64,000 nt of DNA. Origin: a bacterium. Its GTDB lineage: Bacteria > UBP6 > UBA1177. The notes under the pieces were generated by a model, which saw only the letters and a list, made by a program, of their open reading frames with translations, had not been told where the DNA came from and searched no databases. The position numbers were made by a program, and so were the translations under genes. Below are positions 32,686 through 41,828 of the stretch, in pieces. Location: the NCBI GenBank assembly GCA_017405875.1, contig JAFQZM010000022.1, positions 1 to 64,000 of the forward strand, in the 5' to 3' direction. The first letter of the stretch is position 1. Every line of letters begins with the position of its first letter.

Positions 32686-33585
32686 TCAGAAGAGAAAAAC
32701 GGTTGAAAGCATGAAGTTATAGCTCTGCATTTCGTGTGTCGCACCGAAAAGACCGAGTTCGATGTTCGTAGGAGAGACGTTGAAAGAGGCTGCCGCTTCA
32801 AACCATTTTATCCGGTAGGCAAGCCTGAAAACGAAAAATTCGCGGTGGAAAAGAACGCCTTTTGCGCTGTAAAGGGCAACTTCGAAGCCTGTGGAGAAGC
32901 GGACGTTGTAAAGGTCGATGATGTCAAACTGGAGATTCAGGCTGTACGATTCCCAGGGGACCGAGTTGTTTGCAAGTTTCAGGTTTATCCCTTTTTTGAA
33001 GCGTGCCCCGACGCGCAGAAAGGAGAATCCTACCGAAAATTTTAGACCGAAAGCCCATTTTTCTTCGGAAGTTGCGAAAAGCGAGACTCCGAAACGGTCG
33101 CTTTTTTTAGCCCACGGGAAAAATTCGATCCTGTCGGTCAGTTTTATGCCGCCTTTCAGGAAAATCGGCTTGGGCTTTTCTTCTGTTTCAGGTTTTTCCT
33201 CGGCATAAAAACTTTCTTTGAATTCGTCTTTCTGCCACTTTGAAGAAAGATTTTTGATTTTTGCCAACTTCTCGGAATCTTTAGGTATTTTGTCCTGATT
33301 TTCGTCTTTTTCATATATTACGGCGACCATTTCTTCCATGAGGTTGCAGACGTCTTCGGCAGTTATTTCCTTTATCGGCAGAGTTCTTACGAAACCGTTT
33401 TCGGCAACGATCGAAAGGGTGTTTTCGTCGGGCATTTCAATTAGAAAGTTTACCGAAGTTTTCTTTTCTTTGTAGAATGCCGTGATTTTGCTGCGAAGCT
33501 CTTCGGGGATGTTTTCATCGAAAAAAATGTTTCCGAAAAGTGAAAATGAAAAAAATAAGCATAAAACAAAGAAAAATGCTTTCAA
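32686..33585 (-). CDS. exported protein with predicted C-terminal beta-barrel
   Basis: 299 residues, no family recognised. A signal peptide (FFFVLCLFFSFSLFG) precedes an N-terminal domain of about 120 residues (EELRSKITAFYKEKKT, VNFLIEMPDENTLSIVAEN) and a charged linker (EEKPETEEKPKP). The last 160 residues alternate in the manner of membrane strands and end in a phenylalanine (NFMLSTVFLF), a usual C-terminal signature for outer-membrane barrels. It lies 11 bases downstream of a lipoprotein gene. Probably envelope-located. Confidence 0.55.
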   Translation of the reverse strand: MKAFFFVLCLFFSFSLFGNIFFDENIPEELRSKITAFYKEKKTSVNFLIEMPDENTLSIVAENGFVRTLPIKEITAEDVCNLMEEMVAVIYEKDENQDKIPKDSEKLAKIKNLSSKWQKDEFKESFYAEEKPETEEKPKPIFLKGGIKLTDRIEFFPWAKKSDRFGVSLFATSEEKWAFGLKFSVGFSFLRVGARFKKGINLKLANNSVPWESYSLNLQFDIIDLYNVRFSTGFEVALYSAKGVLFHREFFVFRLAYRIKWFEAAASFNVSPTNIELGLFGATHEMQSYNFMLSTVFLF

Positions 33586-33596
33586 ATCAAAATCCG

Positions 33597-34121
33597 TCAG
33601 TCGTGTTTTTGAATAAATCCCATATTTTCCGAAGTTTCCAAAACATCGGGGTTGGTCTGGTCTATTCTGAGCATAACATCCGAGAAAAACTTGGCTTTTT
33701 CAATATTCTTTTCTTCGATCGCCTTGCGCATCGAAACAAACGCGATATGCGGAAAAACTATTTTGCCGGCGTTCAGTTTAACGTGTTCGATATTTTTCGT
33801 CATGTAGAAAGTGTAAAGCTCGTCACTCCCTTTTTTGTATTTTTTATCATAAAAAGTGTAGGAAACAGGCGTATATCCGTTTTCTTCCGGCAGGATTTCG
33901 AATTCGGAAGGTTTGAAAACGAAGCAGTATTCTTCAAAATCACGCTCCGAAAAAGTTTCCTGCGTGGTTTTGTCAAGCAGAATGTAGGCCTGATGGGTAT
34001 TTCCGTCGGTTCTTGCCTGCATGAAGAGCGTTACTGGATCCTGCGGTTTTTCGGCTTTGGAACATGATGCAAAAAATACCGGTAAAAATAAAAAAATGAG
34101 AAGAAATCTCTTTAAAGTCAT
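33597..34121 (-). CDS. small lipoprotein of unknown function
   Basis: 174 residues with a lipobox (VFFASC). The mature part (DPVTLFMQARTDGNTHQAYI, then LLDKTTQETFSERDFEEYC) resembles small NTF2-like or DUF4878-like lipoproteins, but the match is only by general pattern. Its start lies four bases after the deoC stop, so it is in the same run of genes as deoC and the barrel gene. Confidence 0.55.
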   Translation of the reverse strand: MTLKRFLLIFLFLPVFFASCSKAEKPQDPVTLFMQARTDGNTHQAYILLDKTTQETFSERDFEEYCFVFKPSEFEILPEENGYTPVSYTFYDKKYKKGSDELYTFYMTKNIEHVKLNAGKIVFPHIAFVSMRKAIEEKNIEKAKFFSDVMLRIDQTNPDVLETSENMGFIQKHD

Positions 34122-34125
34122 GGTC

Positions 34126-34899
34126 TTACCAATTTTCCATTATCGAAACCGAACTGCTGCAGCCGATCCTGTCGGCGCCTGCCTGCATCATTGCGACAAG
34201 CGTTTCTTTGTCTCTGATTCCGCCGGCAGCTTTGACTCCGAGCCTTTTTCCGGCAACGGCTCTCAGAAGTTTAACATCTTCTACAGTCGCCTTGCCGTTT
34301 ACGCCCGTTGAAGTTTTGAGCATGTCGGCTCCTGCAAAAACCGCGATAAGGGCTGCATCGATTTTCTCATCTTGCGAAAGGGCAGAAGTCTCCAGTATGA
34401 CTTTTATGTAAGCCTTTGTTTTTGTTGTGCTTTTTAAAAGTTCAAAGCACTCTTTCAATTTTCTGCTTTTAATAAGTCCGATATTTATTACGACATCGAT
34501 TTCGTCTGCTCCGTCAAGAGCTGCAGTGACCGATTCAGCCGTTTTTGCCGCTGCGGTCGAAGCTCCGAGCGGAAAATCTATGACAGTAGCGATGAGAAAT
34601 TTTGCATTGTTTCTGCTTCTGAAATCTGCTGCGGTTTTTACCCACATCGGATTTATGCAGACTGCTTTGAAACCGAATTCAGCGGCTTCACGGCAGATTC
34701 TTAGAACGTCTTCTTCCGCTGCATTGAAGGAAAGGATCGTGTGGTCGATCGCATTGGCAGCGGTTTTTTTGGAAATTTTCGGTGCCGTGTATGTAAATTC
34801 AAGGTTTTCTTCGATTTTTTTTGCTTCAAGAGGCGAAATTTCAAGGATTTTCACAAGTTCTTTAGCTCTTTTTGCAATCTTTTTTTTCAAGTTTTCCAT
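34126..34899 (-). CDS. deoC: deoxyribose-phosphate aldolase
   Basis: Cleaves 2-deoxyribose 5-phosphate to glyceraldehyde 3-phosphate and acetaldehyde in nucleoside salvage. 257 residues, slightly longer than the short bacterial type because of a 45-residue helical N-terminus. The Schiff-base lysine is K195 in LKTSTGVNG and the second active lysine is K223 in GVKAAGGIRD; DEIDVVINIG and KVILET are further family motifs. No deoA/deoB/deoD neighbours are in the window. It lies between a polysaccharide deacetylase gene and a lipoprotein gene. Confidence 0.94.
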   Translation of the reverse strand: MENLKKKIAKRAKELVKILEISPLEAKKIEENLEFTYTAPKISKKTAANAIDHTILSFNAAEEDVLRICREAAEFGFKAVCINPMWVKTAADFRSRNNAKFLIATVIDFPLGASTAAAKTAESVTAALDGADEIDVVINIGLIKSRKLKECFELLKSTTKTKAYIKVILETSALSQDEKIDAALIAVFAGADMLKTSTGVNGKATVEDVKLLRAVAGKRLGVKAAGGIRDKETLVAMMQAGADRIGCSSSVSIMENW

Positions 34900-34917
34900 T
34901 TTTATCTCCCTAAAAAG

Positions 34918-35853
34918 TTATATATTTCCGTTAAGTTTCATTTCAGCTGCTTCGCAGAGCGTTTTGAAAGTAAATCCGCTGTTTTTGTAAAAATCTATAA
35001 CATGTTGGAATCTTTCAATTTTTCTGTCAAGTGAAAAGGCAAGGTCGGGCTGCTTTCCTTTCAAAGGCTCGAAATGCTGTGATTCATCCGCGCCGCAGAG
35101 GTCTATTCCGTGGGCTTCGATGTTTATGAAAGTTCTGCTTTTTGAAATTTTAAGCATCCATTCAAGTAGGAATGCTGGGAATGCGATTATCGAAGTGCCG
35201 ATAAGCGGGATGTTTGCAAGCGGAAAAAGGGTTGTCATAGGAAGCTCGACGAAAGTTCCTTCTGTTTTTATATCGCGCACTGTTTTGTCAATAAATTCAG
35301 GCGTATATCTGCCGAAAGCATCGGCAAAGGATGAAATGATGGATTTCGATTCATGCCCCGAAAGTTTTTTCAGATTAATGAGAAGCCACTTTGCAAGATA
35401 GTATGAAATAGAGGGGAAAAGCGATGAATCATAAGTGTAACCGACTGATTTTAATACTGAAATCAAATCTGGCGAAGAGTTGTAGCCCGGACTTCTGAAA
35501 CCAAGGCACTTTATTCCGGCGGTTTCTTCAAGAAAATCCTTATTTTTCTTTATTTCCTGAAAAATCTCATCTTTCGCCATTCTCGTCAGCTGATAGTTGT
35601 GAGAAAAGGAGTGGTCTGCGATTTCATGCCCGCTGCGGACGATTTCTCTAAGGATTTCGCTGTTTTTTTCTGAAAAACCGTGCGCTGTGATGAAAAAAGT
35701 CCCTTTTATCGAATTTTTGTCGAAAAGTTCGATAAATCGTCTGATTCCGTTGATATAGATCGGATCTTCGCTGATTCCGGAAGTTTCGATTCCGTGTATC
35801 GCGTAATAGCAGATCAAAGGGTCGACATCGACGTTTATGCAGGCGATTTTCAT
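34918..35853 (-). CDS. polysaccharide deacetylase (NodB-homology) family protein
   Basis: 311 residues. VDVDP near the N-terminus, SGHEIADHSFSH (metal-binding H-x3-H) and GFRSPGY are NodB-domain motifs. The NodB fold is at about 1-170; the remaining 140 residues vary among relatives. These enzymes remove acetyl or other acyl groups from glycans in the envelope. No signal peptide was seen, so it could act on a lipid-linked precursor on the cytoplasmic side. The spacing of 18 bases to deoC and 12 bases to the GNAT gene suggests one transcript. Confidence 0.82.
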   Translation of the reverse strand: MKIACINVDVDPLICYYAIHGIETSGISEDPIYINGIRRFIELFDKNSIKGTFFITAHGFSEKNSEILREIVRSGHEIADHSFSHNYQLTRMAKDEIFQEIKKNKDFLEETAGIKCLGFRSPGYNSSPDLISVLKSVGYTYDSSLFPSISYYLAKWLLINLKKLSGHESKSIISSFADAFGRYTPEFIDKTVRDIKTEGTFVELPMTTLFPLANIPLIGTSIIAFPAFLLEWMLKISKSRTFINIEAHGIDLCGADESQHFEPLKGKQPDLAFSLDRKIERFQHVIDFYKNSGFTFKTLCEAAEMKLNGNI

Positions 35854-35864
35854 TAAAACCTCAA

Positions 35865-36293
35865 TTATTTCCGCACTTTTCTCATTTCAAAGTAGGGGAG
35901 TGAAGTCATCTGGCAAACTCCGCTTCCGCTTATTTCAAAACCGTTTTTTTTGTAAAATCTTACGGCTCTTTCGTTGTCGGCATAGACTTGCAGAAAAAGC
36001 TCGTCTTTTCCTGACATGGCTGAATTTAAAAGCTCGGTTCCGATTCCTCTTCCCCAGAATTCGGGAAGAACGAAAAGTCCTTCGATGCAGTCGGCTGAAG
36101 ATGAAACCACGCCGACAACTTTTCCGTCATGCTCGTAAACTGAATTTTTACAGCTTCTAAGAGTGGAAGTGACGAATTTCTTTTTGTCTTTTTTAAAAAA
36201 ATCGGGACTTACATTCAGTGCTAGAGCGTTGTTCGACTTTTCATAAACGGTTTCGATATCGTGTATGTCGGATTCTTTAAAATTCCTTATCAC
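35865..36293 (-). CDS. GNAT-family N-acetyltransferase
   Basis: 142 residues. IRNFKESDIHDI is a typical first strand and helix. LFVLPEFWGRGIGTELL is the acetyl-CoA-binding motif A (Q/RxxGxG/A), and VYADNERAVRFYKKNGFE is motif B. The acceptor is unknown. A GTG at 36293 (MIRNF) fits the family start best; an in-frame TTG at 36302 would add three residues. Shine-Dalgarno signals are weak at either. Confidence 0.78.
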   Translation of the reverse strand: MIRNFKESDIHDIETVYEKSNNALALNVSPDFFKKDKKKFVTSTLRSCKNSVYEHDGKVVGVVSSSADCIEGLFVLPEFWGRGIGTELLNSAMSGKDELFLQVYADNERAVRFYKKNGFEISGSGVCQMTSLPYFEMRKVRK

Positions 36294-36321
36294 TTCACGC
36301 AACCAACTAAATTTATTGCGG

Positions 36322-39198
36322 TTATTCGTAGGCGCCGGCTCTTTTCAGCATGTCTACAATCTGATAGTTTCCGGTGTATTGAGCCCTTGTGAGAGCAGTT
36401 CTTCCTTTATCGTCTTTAGCATTGACATCGACTCTTTTGGAAATCAGGAACTGGACGACTTTCTCGAAACCTCTGCTTGCTGCAATCATGAGCGGAGTGC
36501 TTTTCTGCTTGTCGAGGATATTGTAGTTCGCCCCTTTGTTGAGGATCGTGAGGACTACCTGTTCTTCCCTTTTTGCACAGGCATAAAGAAGAACCGTTTC
36601 GCCTTCCTTGCTTTTCGCTTCAAGGTCTGCGCCTGCCGCAAGGAGTATGTCGATCATTTTTGCATTGCCGTTACGCACTGCGTACCAGAGCGGGAAGAGT
36701 CCGTCGGAAAATCTGCGGTTTACCGATATCTGACGCTGGATCAGATTCTCTGCGATATCGTGATAGTTGTTCAGAACAGCGTAAGCCATAAGTTCGTCCT
36801 GCTCGGAACGTTTTTCGATAAGCGCATCTTTGTTGAGAAGGTAGATAACTACATCGTGCCTGTTCTCTCTTTTTGCGAGAATAAGTGCCGTATCGCCGTT
36901 TTTGTCGGCTGCATCAATTGTTGCACCTCTTTCAACGAAGACTTTGACGAATTTTATGTGACCTTTCTTTGCTGCAACGATGAGCGGTGTTTCTCCAGAG
37001 TTGTTCGCTTTGTTCAGATCAGCGTCTTTCGAAAGAAGAAGTTCCGTTATGTCGTCGAAATTCTTGTGGAGCGAGATAAGAAGCGGAGTGTTGCCGAACA
37101 AATCTGATGCGTTCAGGAAAGCTCCGTGTTCGAGGAAGAGCTTTACAAGCCCGATATTTCCGCGTGATGCTGCAACGAGAAGAGGGGAATTGCCTTCGCT
37201 GTCCTTGAGGTCGATCTGCGCATTGTTTTTAACGAGCATGTGGACCATTCTCGGTTTGTCTGCAATGACTGCGGAGAGAAGGGCGGTTCTTTTTTTATTA
37301 TCCATCAGATTGACGTTTGCACCGTGCGTTATAAGTGTGTTGGCGACTTCTTTTTTATCGTTTTCGACTGCCCACATAAGGACGGTTTTACCGTTTTTGT
37401 CCTTGATGTTCATGTTTGCCTTGCCTTCGGCGAGAACTTCGATCATGTCGCGGTTGTTCGTGAAAGCCGCGATCCAGAGTGCACTAAGACCGTCGCTGAA
37501 CTTGGTATTTACGTTTACACCGAGCTCTATCAGTGTTTTTACAAGTTCTCCGTCACCGATGACGAGACCGCGCTGGAGCAGAAAAATTGAATCTTTGGGT
37601 TTGATCTGCGCACTGTGTTTCTTGAGGAGCTTCGCCATTTCGTATTTGCGTCTCTCAACACAGTAGGTGATGAGGTTTTTGCCCGTTTTGTCGACTACGT
37701 CCGCTTTTGCACCGGCGTTCAGGAGAAGTTCTGCGATATCGGCTCTTTCCTTGACTGCGGCATACCAGAGCAGCGTGAGACCGTCTTCGTAAACTTTGTT
37801 CACGTTTGCCTTGAGAAGAGTGAGCGATCTGACTCTGTCGGCATCTTCGTTTACGACAGCCTGTTTGAGCATTGTGTCGGCGTCTGTCGAAGCGAAGCGG
37901 ACTCCGAATTTCGTGAGCCTGTTGATTACTTCTACATTTCCTGTGTCTATAGCCCAGGCCAAAAGCGTCTGACCGGCGGAATCCTTAATGTTGACGTTGA
38001 CTCCGCCTTTAAGATATTCGTCGAAAGCGTTCCAAGCCTGCTTTTCAGCGGCAAGCCACAAAACTGTCCTGCCGTTTTCAAAGGTGAGGTTGAGCATGGT
38101 TTTCTGTTTTGTAACGATTGAAGCAAGCCACGGATCGTTCTTATCGACCGAAACGCGCATGAGAGCCGAGCACTCAGTCGATGAAAGCAGTGCGCCTCTG
38201 CCGGTGAAGTATCCTGCCATAACCTTCTGACCGCCCAAAACTGCTGCGAGAAGCGGAGAAAGCCCCGATTTGTCATGGTAATTTATGCTTGCACCTTTGG
38301 AGAGGAGATCTTTTGCGAGATCCAAATCACCAGATTTCGCCGCTGCCACGAGTTCGTTGTTTACCTCTTCAAGGCTTTTGATTATCGGGATTATCGTGAT
38401 TTTTTTCTCGGTTTTTTTGCCGGATTTGATTTCGATTGCCTCGTCTTTTGTCGTATGTCCTTCAAGTTCGAATCTTACCGTGTGTGTTCCGGGCTCGATG
38501 TCGTTTATCGTGCACGGAGCGGTGCAGCTTTTCGGCGAAGTGCCTGAAACATCAAGTGTAACTTTTACTCCCTGTTTTTCAGATGAAAACGCTGCGGAAC
38601 CGGGAAGAATTACTTCCGGAACCGGAGCCGGAGCAACAGGTTCTTCGGGAACGACATACTCTTTCGGAGCGGCTTCTTTAAAGTTTTCCGCTTTGTATTT
38701 TTCAAGTTCTTTGTTCTCTTCAACGAAAACAGGATTTTCGGTCTTTTTGCCGTGGATCATTGAAACTACCGCTTCGAGAGCCTTTTTCATGCCTGCTGCC
38801 GTGCCGTTGAAGTCGGTTGCGCCGGCTTCGGTCTTTCTTTTGCCGTCAACATAGATGTAGTTTACCGTCAGTGTGAAGATTCCGGCAAAGTATTCGATGG
38901 AGGGAAGCACGACGATGTCGGCTTTCAGGGCTTTTCCGATTTCGACCTGACACTCCATCTGGTTGCAGTTCGACCATTCGGGCGAGCGTTTTTTCATATC
39001 GTTCAGAGTGCTGTCGGCAACGATCGTGTATTTACCGATGCTCCCTAAAAGCTGGGTGATGTATTCTTTAGAACCTTTTACGACATCCGGATGTATCTTG
39101 CCGGTGTTGTCTGAAGTGTCCATAACAATAAGCGTTTCTGCAAAAAGTCCTGAAGTTGCAATAAAAACAAGGAATAAGATTCCAAACAGTTTTTTCAT
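36322..39198 (-). CDS. exported PEGA-domain and ankyrin-repeat protein
   Basis: 958 residues with a signal peptide (FGILFLVFIATSGLFA). Residues about 20-150 resemble a periplasmic TolB-N/CsgG-like nucleotide-binding fold (KALKADIVVLPSIEYFAG). A PEGA domain follows at about 210-275 (TCTIND-like CTAPCTINDIEPGTHTV). From about 285 to the end there are roughly 19 ankyrin repeats (for example DKSGLSPLLAAVLGGQKVMA and DKNGDTALILAKRENRHDVV). GGAGG precedes the ATG at 39198. It probably works as a periplasmic or surface scaffold. Ankyrin arrays of this length outside the cytoplasm are notable but known in related bacteria. Confidence 0.82.
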   Translation of the reverse strand: MKKLFGILFLVFIATSGLFAETLIVMDTSDNTGKIHPDVVKGSKEYITQLLGSIGKYTIVADSTLNDMKKRSPEWSNCNQMECQVEIGKALKADIVVLPSIEYFAGIFTLTVNYIYVDGKRKTEAGATDFNGTAAGMKKALEAVVSMIHGKKTENPVFVEENKELEKYKAENFKEAAPKEYVVPEEPVAPAPVPEVILPGSAAFSSEKQGVKVTLDVSGTSPKSCTAPCTINDIEPGTHTVRFELEGHTTKDEAIEIKSGKKTEKKITIIPIIKSLEEVNNELVAAAKSGDLDLAKDLLSKGASINYHDKSGLSPLLAAVLGGQKVMAGYFTGRGALLSSTECSALMRVSVDKNDPWLASIVTKQKTMLNLTFENGRTVLWLAAEKQAWNAFDEYLKGGVNVNIKDSAGQTLLAWAIDTGNVEVINRLTKFGVRFASTDADTMLKQAVVNEDADRVRSLTLLKANVNKVYEDGLTLLWYAAVKERADIAELLLNAGAKADVVDKTGKNLITYCVERRKYEMAKLLKKHSAQIKPKDSIFLLQRGLVIGDGELVKTLIELGVNVNTKFSDGLSALWIAAFTNNRDMIEVLAEGKANMNIKDKNGKTVLMWAVENDKKEVANTLITHGANVNLMDNKKRTALLSAVIADKPRMVHMLVKNNAQIDLKDSEGNSPLLVAASRGNIGLVKLFLEHGAFLNASDLFGNTPLLISLHKNFDDITELLLSKDADLNKANNSGETPLIVAAKKGHIKFVKVFVERGATIDAADKNGDTALILAKRENRHDVVIYLLNKDALIEKRSEQDELMAYAVLNNYHDIAENLIQRQISVNRRFSDGLFPLWYAVRNGNAKMIDILLAAGADLEAKSKEGETVLLYACAKREEQVVLTILNKGANYNILDKQKSTPLMIAASRGFEKVVQFLISKRVDVNAKDDKGRTALTRAQYTGNYQIVDMLKRAGAYE

Positions 39199-39283
39199 AT
39201 AAATCCTCCACACACAAAAAGACTTGGAACTATAACCTAAAAGAATTTTTATTTAAAGAAAAAATAGGTGTCAGGTCGCGTTT

Positions 39284-40042
39284 CTACATTTCAGAAAGAA
39301 AATTCATCGGATCAACAGGTTTTGCCGCTTTTCTCACTTCAAAATGAAGCGTCGGAACTGATTTCTTTTCAGTGGTGTCTGCAATTCCCAAAACACTGTT
39401 CTGTTTTATTGTCAGACCTTCTTTTGCGAAAATAGTGTGAAGATATGCGTAAACCGTGATGATGTTGTTATCATGCTGAATTATTACCATGTTGCCGAAG
39501 CTGGAGTGAGACGCGCTGTAGATGACTTTTCCGTCGGCTGCAGCATGGATTTCGGTGCTTTTTTCGAACTCGATGTCGATTCCGTCGTTTTTGGGAGAAC
39601 TTGAAGAAAACTTTTTGACGATTTTTCCAGTTGCCGGCCAGATCAGATTTATCTCATTTTCACTTTCCGGTTCAGGCTCTTCAGAAGAGATCACTTCGGG
39701 TTTTTCTTCATTAACTTCGGCATTCTGTTCAGGTTCTGTTTGAGGAGTTTCTTTTTCTTCAATATTTTCCGTCTGTTCCGGCTCTGCATCAATTTCGGAA
39801 ACAGGTTCGGTTTCAATAACTTCTTCGGCTCCGGGAATAAAAATCGCGGAACCTTCCTTCAGTTCGTTGATTCCTTTAGGAATGGAGTTTTCAGATCTGA
39901 GCTCGTTTTCGTCTACATTGTATAACTGGCTGATTTTAGTTAGATTTTCTCCTTTTTTAACCGTGTGGTAAACGCCGAATGAATCAGTGGCGCATGAAAG
40001 ACAGAAAACGGCTGAAAAGATAAAAATGCAGAAGTTTTTCAT
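39284..40042 (-). CDS. LysM-LytM lipoprotein, NlpD-like, catalytically degenerate
   Basis: 252 residues. A lipobox (AVFCLSC) is followed by one LysM domain (YHTVKKGENLTKISQLYNVD), a long acidic linker and a LytM/M23 domain. The zinc site is broken: the first ligand position reads KNDGIDI (N for H), and the HxH motif reads TLHFEVR (T for the first H). NlpD and EnvC of E. coli are also non-catalytic LytM proteins that activate amidases at the division site, which is the best guess here. The ATG at 40042 overlaps the pyrD stop as ATGA, so upstream start codons are rejected. Confidence 0.82.
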   Translation of the reverse strand: MKNFCIFIFSAVFCLSCATDSFGVYHTVKKGENLTKISQLYNVDENELRSENSIPKGINELKEGSAIFIPGAEEVIETEPVSEIDAEPEQTENIEEKETPQTEPEQNAEVNEEKPEVISSEEPEPESENEINLIWPATGKIVKKFSSSSPKNDGIDIEFEKSTEIHAAADGKVIYSASHSSFGNMVIIQHDNNIITVYAYLHTIFAKEGLTIKQNSVLGIADTTEKKSVPTLHFEVRKAAKPVDPMNFLSEM

Positions 40043-40944
40043 TCTTTTATCGATCCTATGAGCTGGTTGATATTTTCTTTTCTTTTTTCGAGATATTCTT
40101 CCAGTTTTTCGGCACATTCGCCTGCGATTGCCGGATTTACGAAGTTGTACGCGCCGATCTGAACCGCTTTCGCGCCGACGATGAGGAAGTCGAGCACGTC
40201 TTCAAACGACGATATTCCGCCGATTCCTATGACCGGAATTTTTACTGTTTTTGCAGTCTGCCAGACCATTCTTAGTGCGACAGGTTTTATCGCAGGACCG
40301 CTCAAACCGCCTATTTTGTTGCCTAAAATGAAAGTCCTTTTTTCGCGGTTTATTGCAGTTCCTATCAGCGTGTTTATGAGTGAAACCGCGTCTGCTCCGC
40401 CTGCTTCAGCTGCTAATGCAGTCTGCGTTATGTCGGTCACATTCGGCGAAAGTTTGACAATTACCGGTTTATCGGTCGCAGCTTTGACAGCTTCGGTAAG
40501 TCTTTGAATTATTTCAGGATTTGCGCCGAAAGCCGAACCGCCTGATTTTACGTTGGGGCAGGAGAGATTCATTTCGAAAGCGTCGATTCTCTCTTCTTTC
40601 GACAAAATTTCGGTGAGACGGACGAAATCATCTTCCGAAGAGGCGTAAAGGTTGACGATTATCGCGCACTTGAGGTCTCTTATTTTCGGCATGATTTCAT
40701 TCAGGAAATGCTTCGAGCCGCAGTTTTCAAGTCCGATGGAGTTGAGCATTCCGGAAGCGGTTTCAACCACACGCGGACTCGGATTTCCCGCTCTCGGTTC
40801 GATCGAGATACCTTTCGTGCAGAATCCGCCGATTTTGTTGAGGTCGAAAAAGTCAGTAAATTCGCTTCCGTAGCCGAAAGTTCCGGAAGCGGTGAGAATC
40901 GGGTTTTTGAGTTTGAGTTTTCCGATATTTACAGAAAGATCCAT
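40039..40944 (-). CDS. pyrD: dihydroorotate dehydrogenase, class 1B catalytic subunit
   Basis: Oxidises dihydroorotate to orotate in pyrimidine synthesis. 301 residues. ASGTFGYGSEF is the FMN/substrate motif; the active-site base is C129 in NLSCPNVKSGG, as expected for class 1 (serine in class 2). NTLIGTAIN, GGLSGPAIKP and GIGGISSFEDVLDFL fit the 1B group. This form partners with PyrK (FAD, 2Fe-2S) and uses NAD, typical of anaerobes; pyrK is not in the window. The next gene overlaps it by four bases although it is unrelated in function. Confidence 0.93.
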   Translation of the reverse strand: MDLSVNIGKLKLKNPILTASGTFGYGSEFTDFFDLNKIGGFCTKGISIEPRAGNPSPRVVETASGMLNSIGLENCGSKHFLNEIMPKIRDLKCAIIVNLYASSEDDFVRLTEILSKEERIDAFEMNLSCPNVKSGGSAFGANPEIIQRLTEAVKAATDKPVIVKLSPNVTDITQTALAAEAGGADAVSLINTLIGTAINREKRTFILGNKIGGLSGPAIKPVALRMVWQTAKTVKIPVIGIGGISSFEDVLDFLIVGAKAVQIGAYNFVNPAIAGECAEKLEEYLEKRKENINQLIGSIKE

Positions 40945-41124
40945 ACCTTAGTGACTCCTTTTTCAAATCAAACAAAGACCGTAAACAATAGTATAAAAGA
41001 TTTTTTTATCAAATTTCTTGTTTTATCTGAATAAACTGTTCGCTTGTTTTTTTAAGTGTGAAAAATTTCCAGCTTTCTGCAAAAAGTGCTATATTGCCGC
41101 GCTTTCTGTTTTCGGAGAGAAAAA

Positions 41125-41754
41125 ATGAACGGAAAAAAGTGCTACATTTTAGATTTTGACGGAACGGTGACGGCGCTTGACACTCTCGTCGTTGCTTTTG
41201 ACAAATACTGCATCGTTGACTGGCGTGAGCTAGAAAACGAAATGCGTGCAGGGCGCAAGGAGCGTCATCAGACTTTGGTTGATGAAGTTGAGTCGATGAA
41301 GGCTGAAAAAGACGAACTCTTCGATTTTATTAAGAAAAATGTTCCGGTGCGTGAAGGTTTCTTCGATTTTGTTAAAAAAGTGCGCGAAAACGGAGACGAG
41401 ATCGTGATTTTAAGCGGCGGTTTCAGAAGTTTTGCCGAACTTTTCATGGGAAATACCGAAGTCGAGGCTTATATCAACGATATCAGATACTTAGGTGACA
41501 AAAACTGGGAACTCATTCCGTGCAGAAACGCGCTGCCTCCGCTTTGCAGCAAAAACTGCTCAAACTGCAAACGCGCAGTCGTTGAAAAGTATAAAAACGA
41601 AGGCTTCGAAACGATCTATTTCGGTGACGGCGAGACCGATTTCTGCGGATCAAGATACGCTGATAAAATCTATGCGACAGACGAACTCGCCGAAAAACTC
41701 GCTTCCGAAAACGTTAAATTCACATATTTTAAAGACTATACAGATATTTTGTGA
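41125..41754 (+). CDS. HAD-superfamily phosphatase, MtnX/phosphoserine phosphatase-like
   Basis: 209 residues. Motif I is DFDGTVT (D10 nucleophile, D12 acid), motif II is ILSGG, motif IV is YFGDGETDFC. The cap is inserted after motif I (subtype I). The length and motifs are closest to MtnX-like 2-hydroxy-3-keto-5-methylthiopentenyl-1-phosphate phosphatases of methionine salvage, with phosphoserine phosphatase as an alternative. A Cys cluster (LCSKNCSNCKR) in the cap or core could bind metal. GGAGAG precedes the ATG at 41125. No other mtn gene is nearby. Confidence 0.75.
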   Translation: MNGKKCYILDFDGTVTALDTLVVAFDKYCIVDWRELENEMRAGRKERHQTLVDEVESMKAEKDELFDFIKKNVPVREGFFDFVKKVRENGDEIVILSGGFRSFAELFMGNTEVEAYINDIRYLGDKNWELIPCRNALPPLCSKNCSNCKRAVVEKYKNEGFETIYFGDGETDFCGSRYADKIYATDELAEKLASENVKFTYFKDYTDIL

Positions 41755-41828
41755 AATCTGTTATTCGTTTCGCTTAATTATGCGGTTGCTGAGCTTCTGT
41801 TGGTGAACTTGTAGAACCGGTCGTTGCA

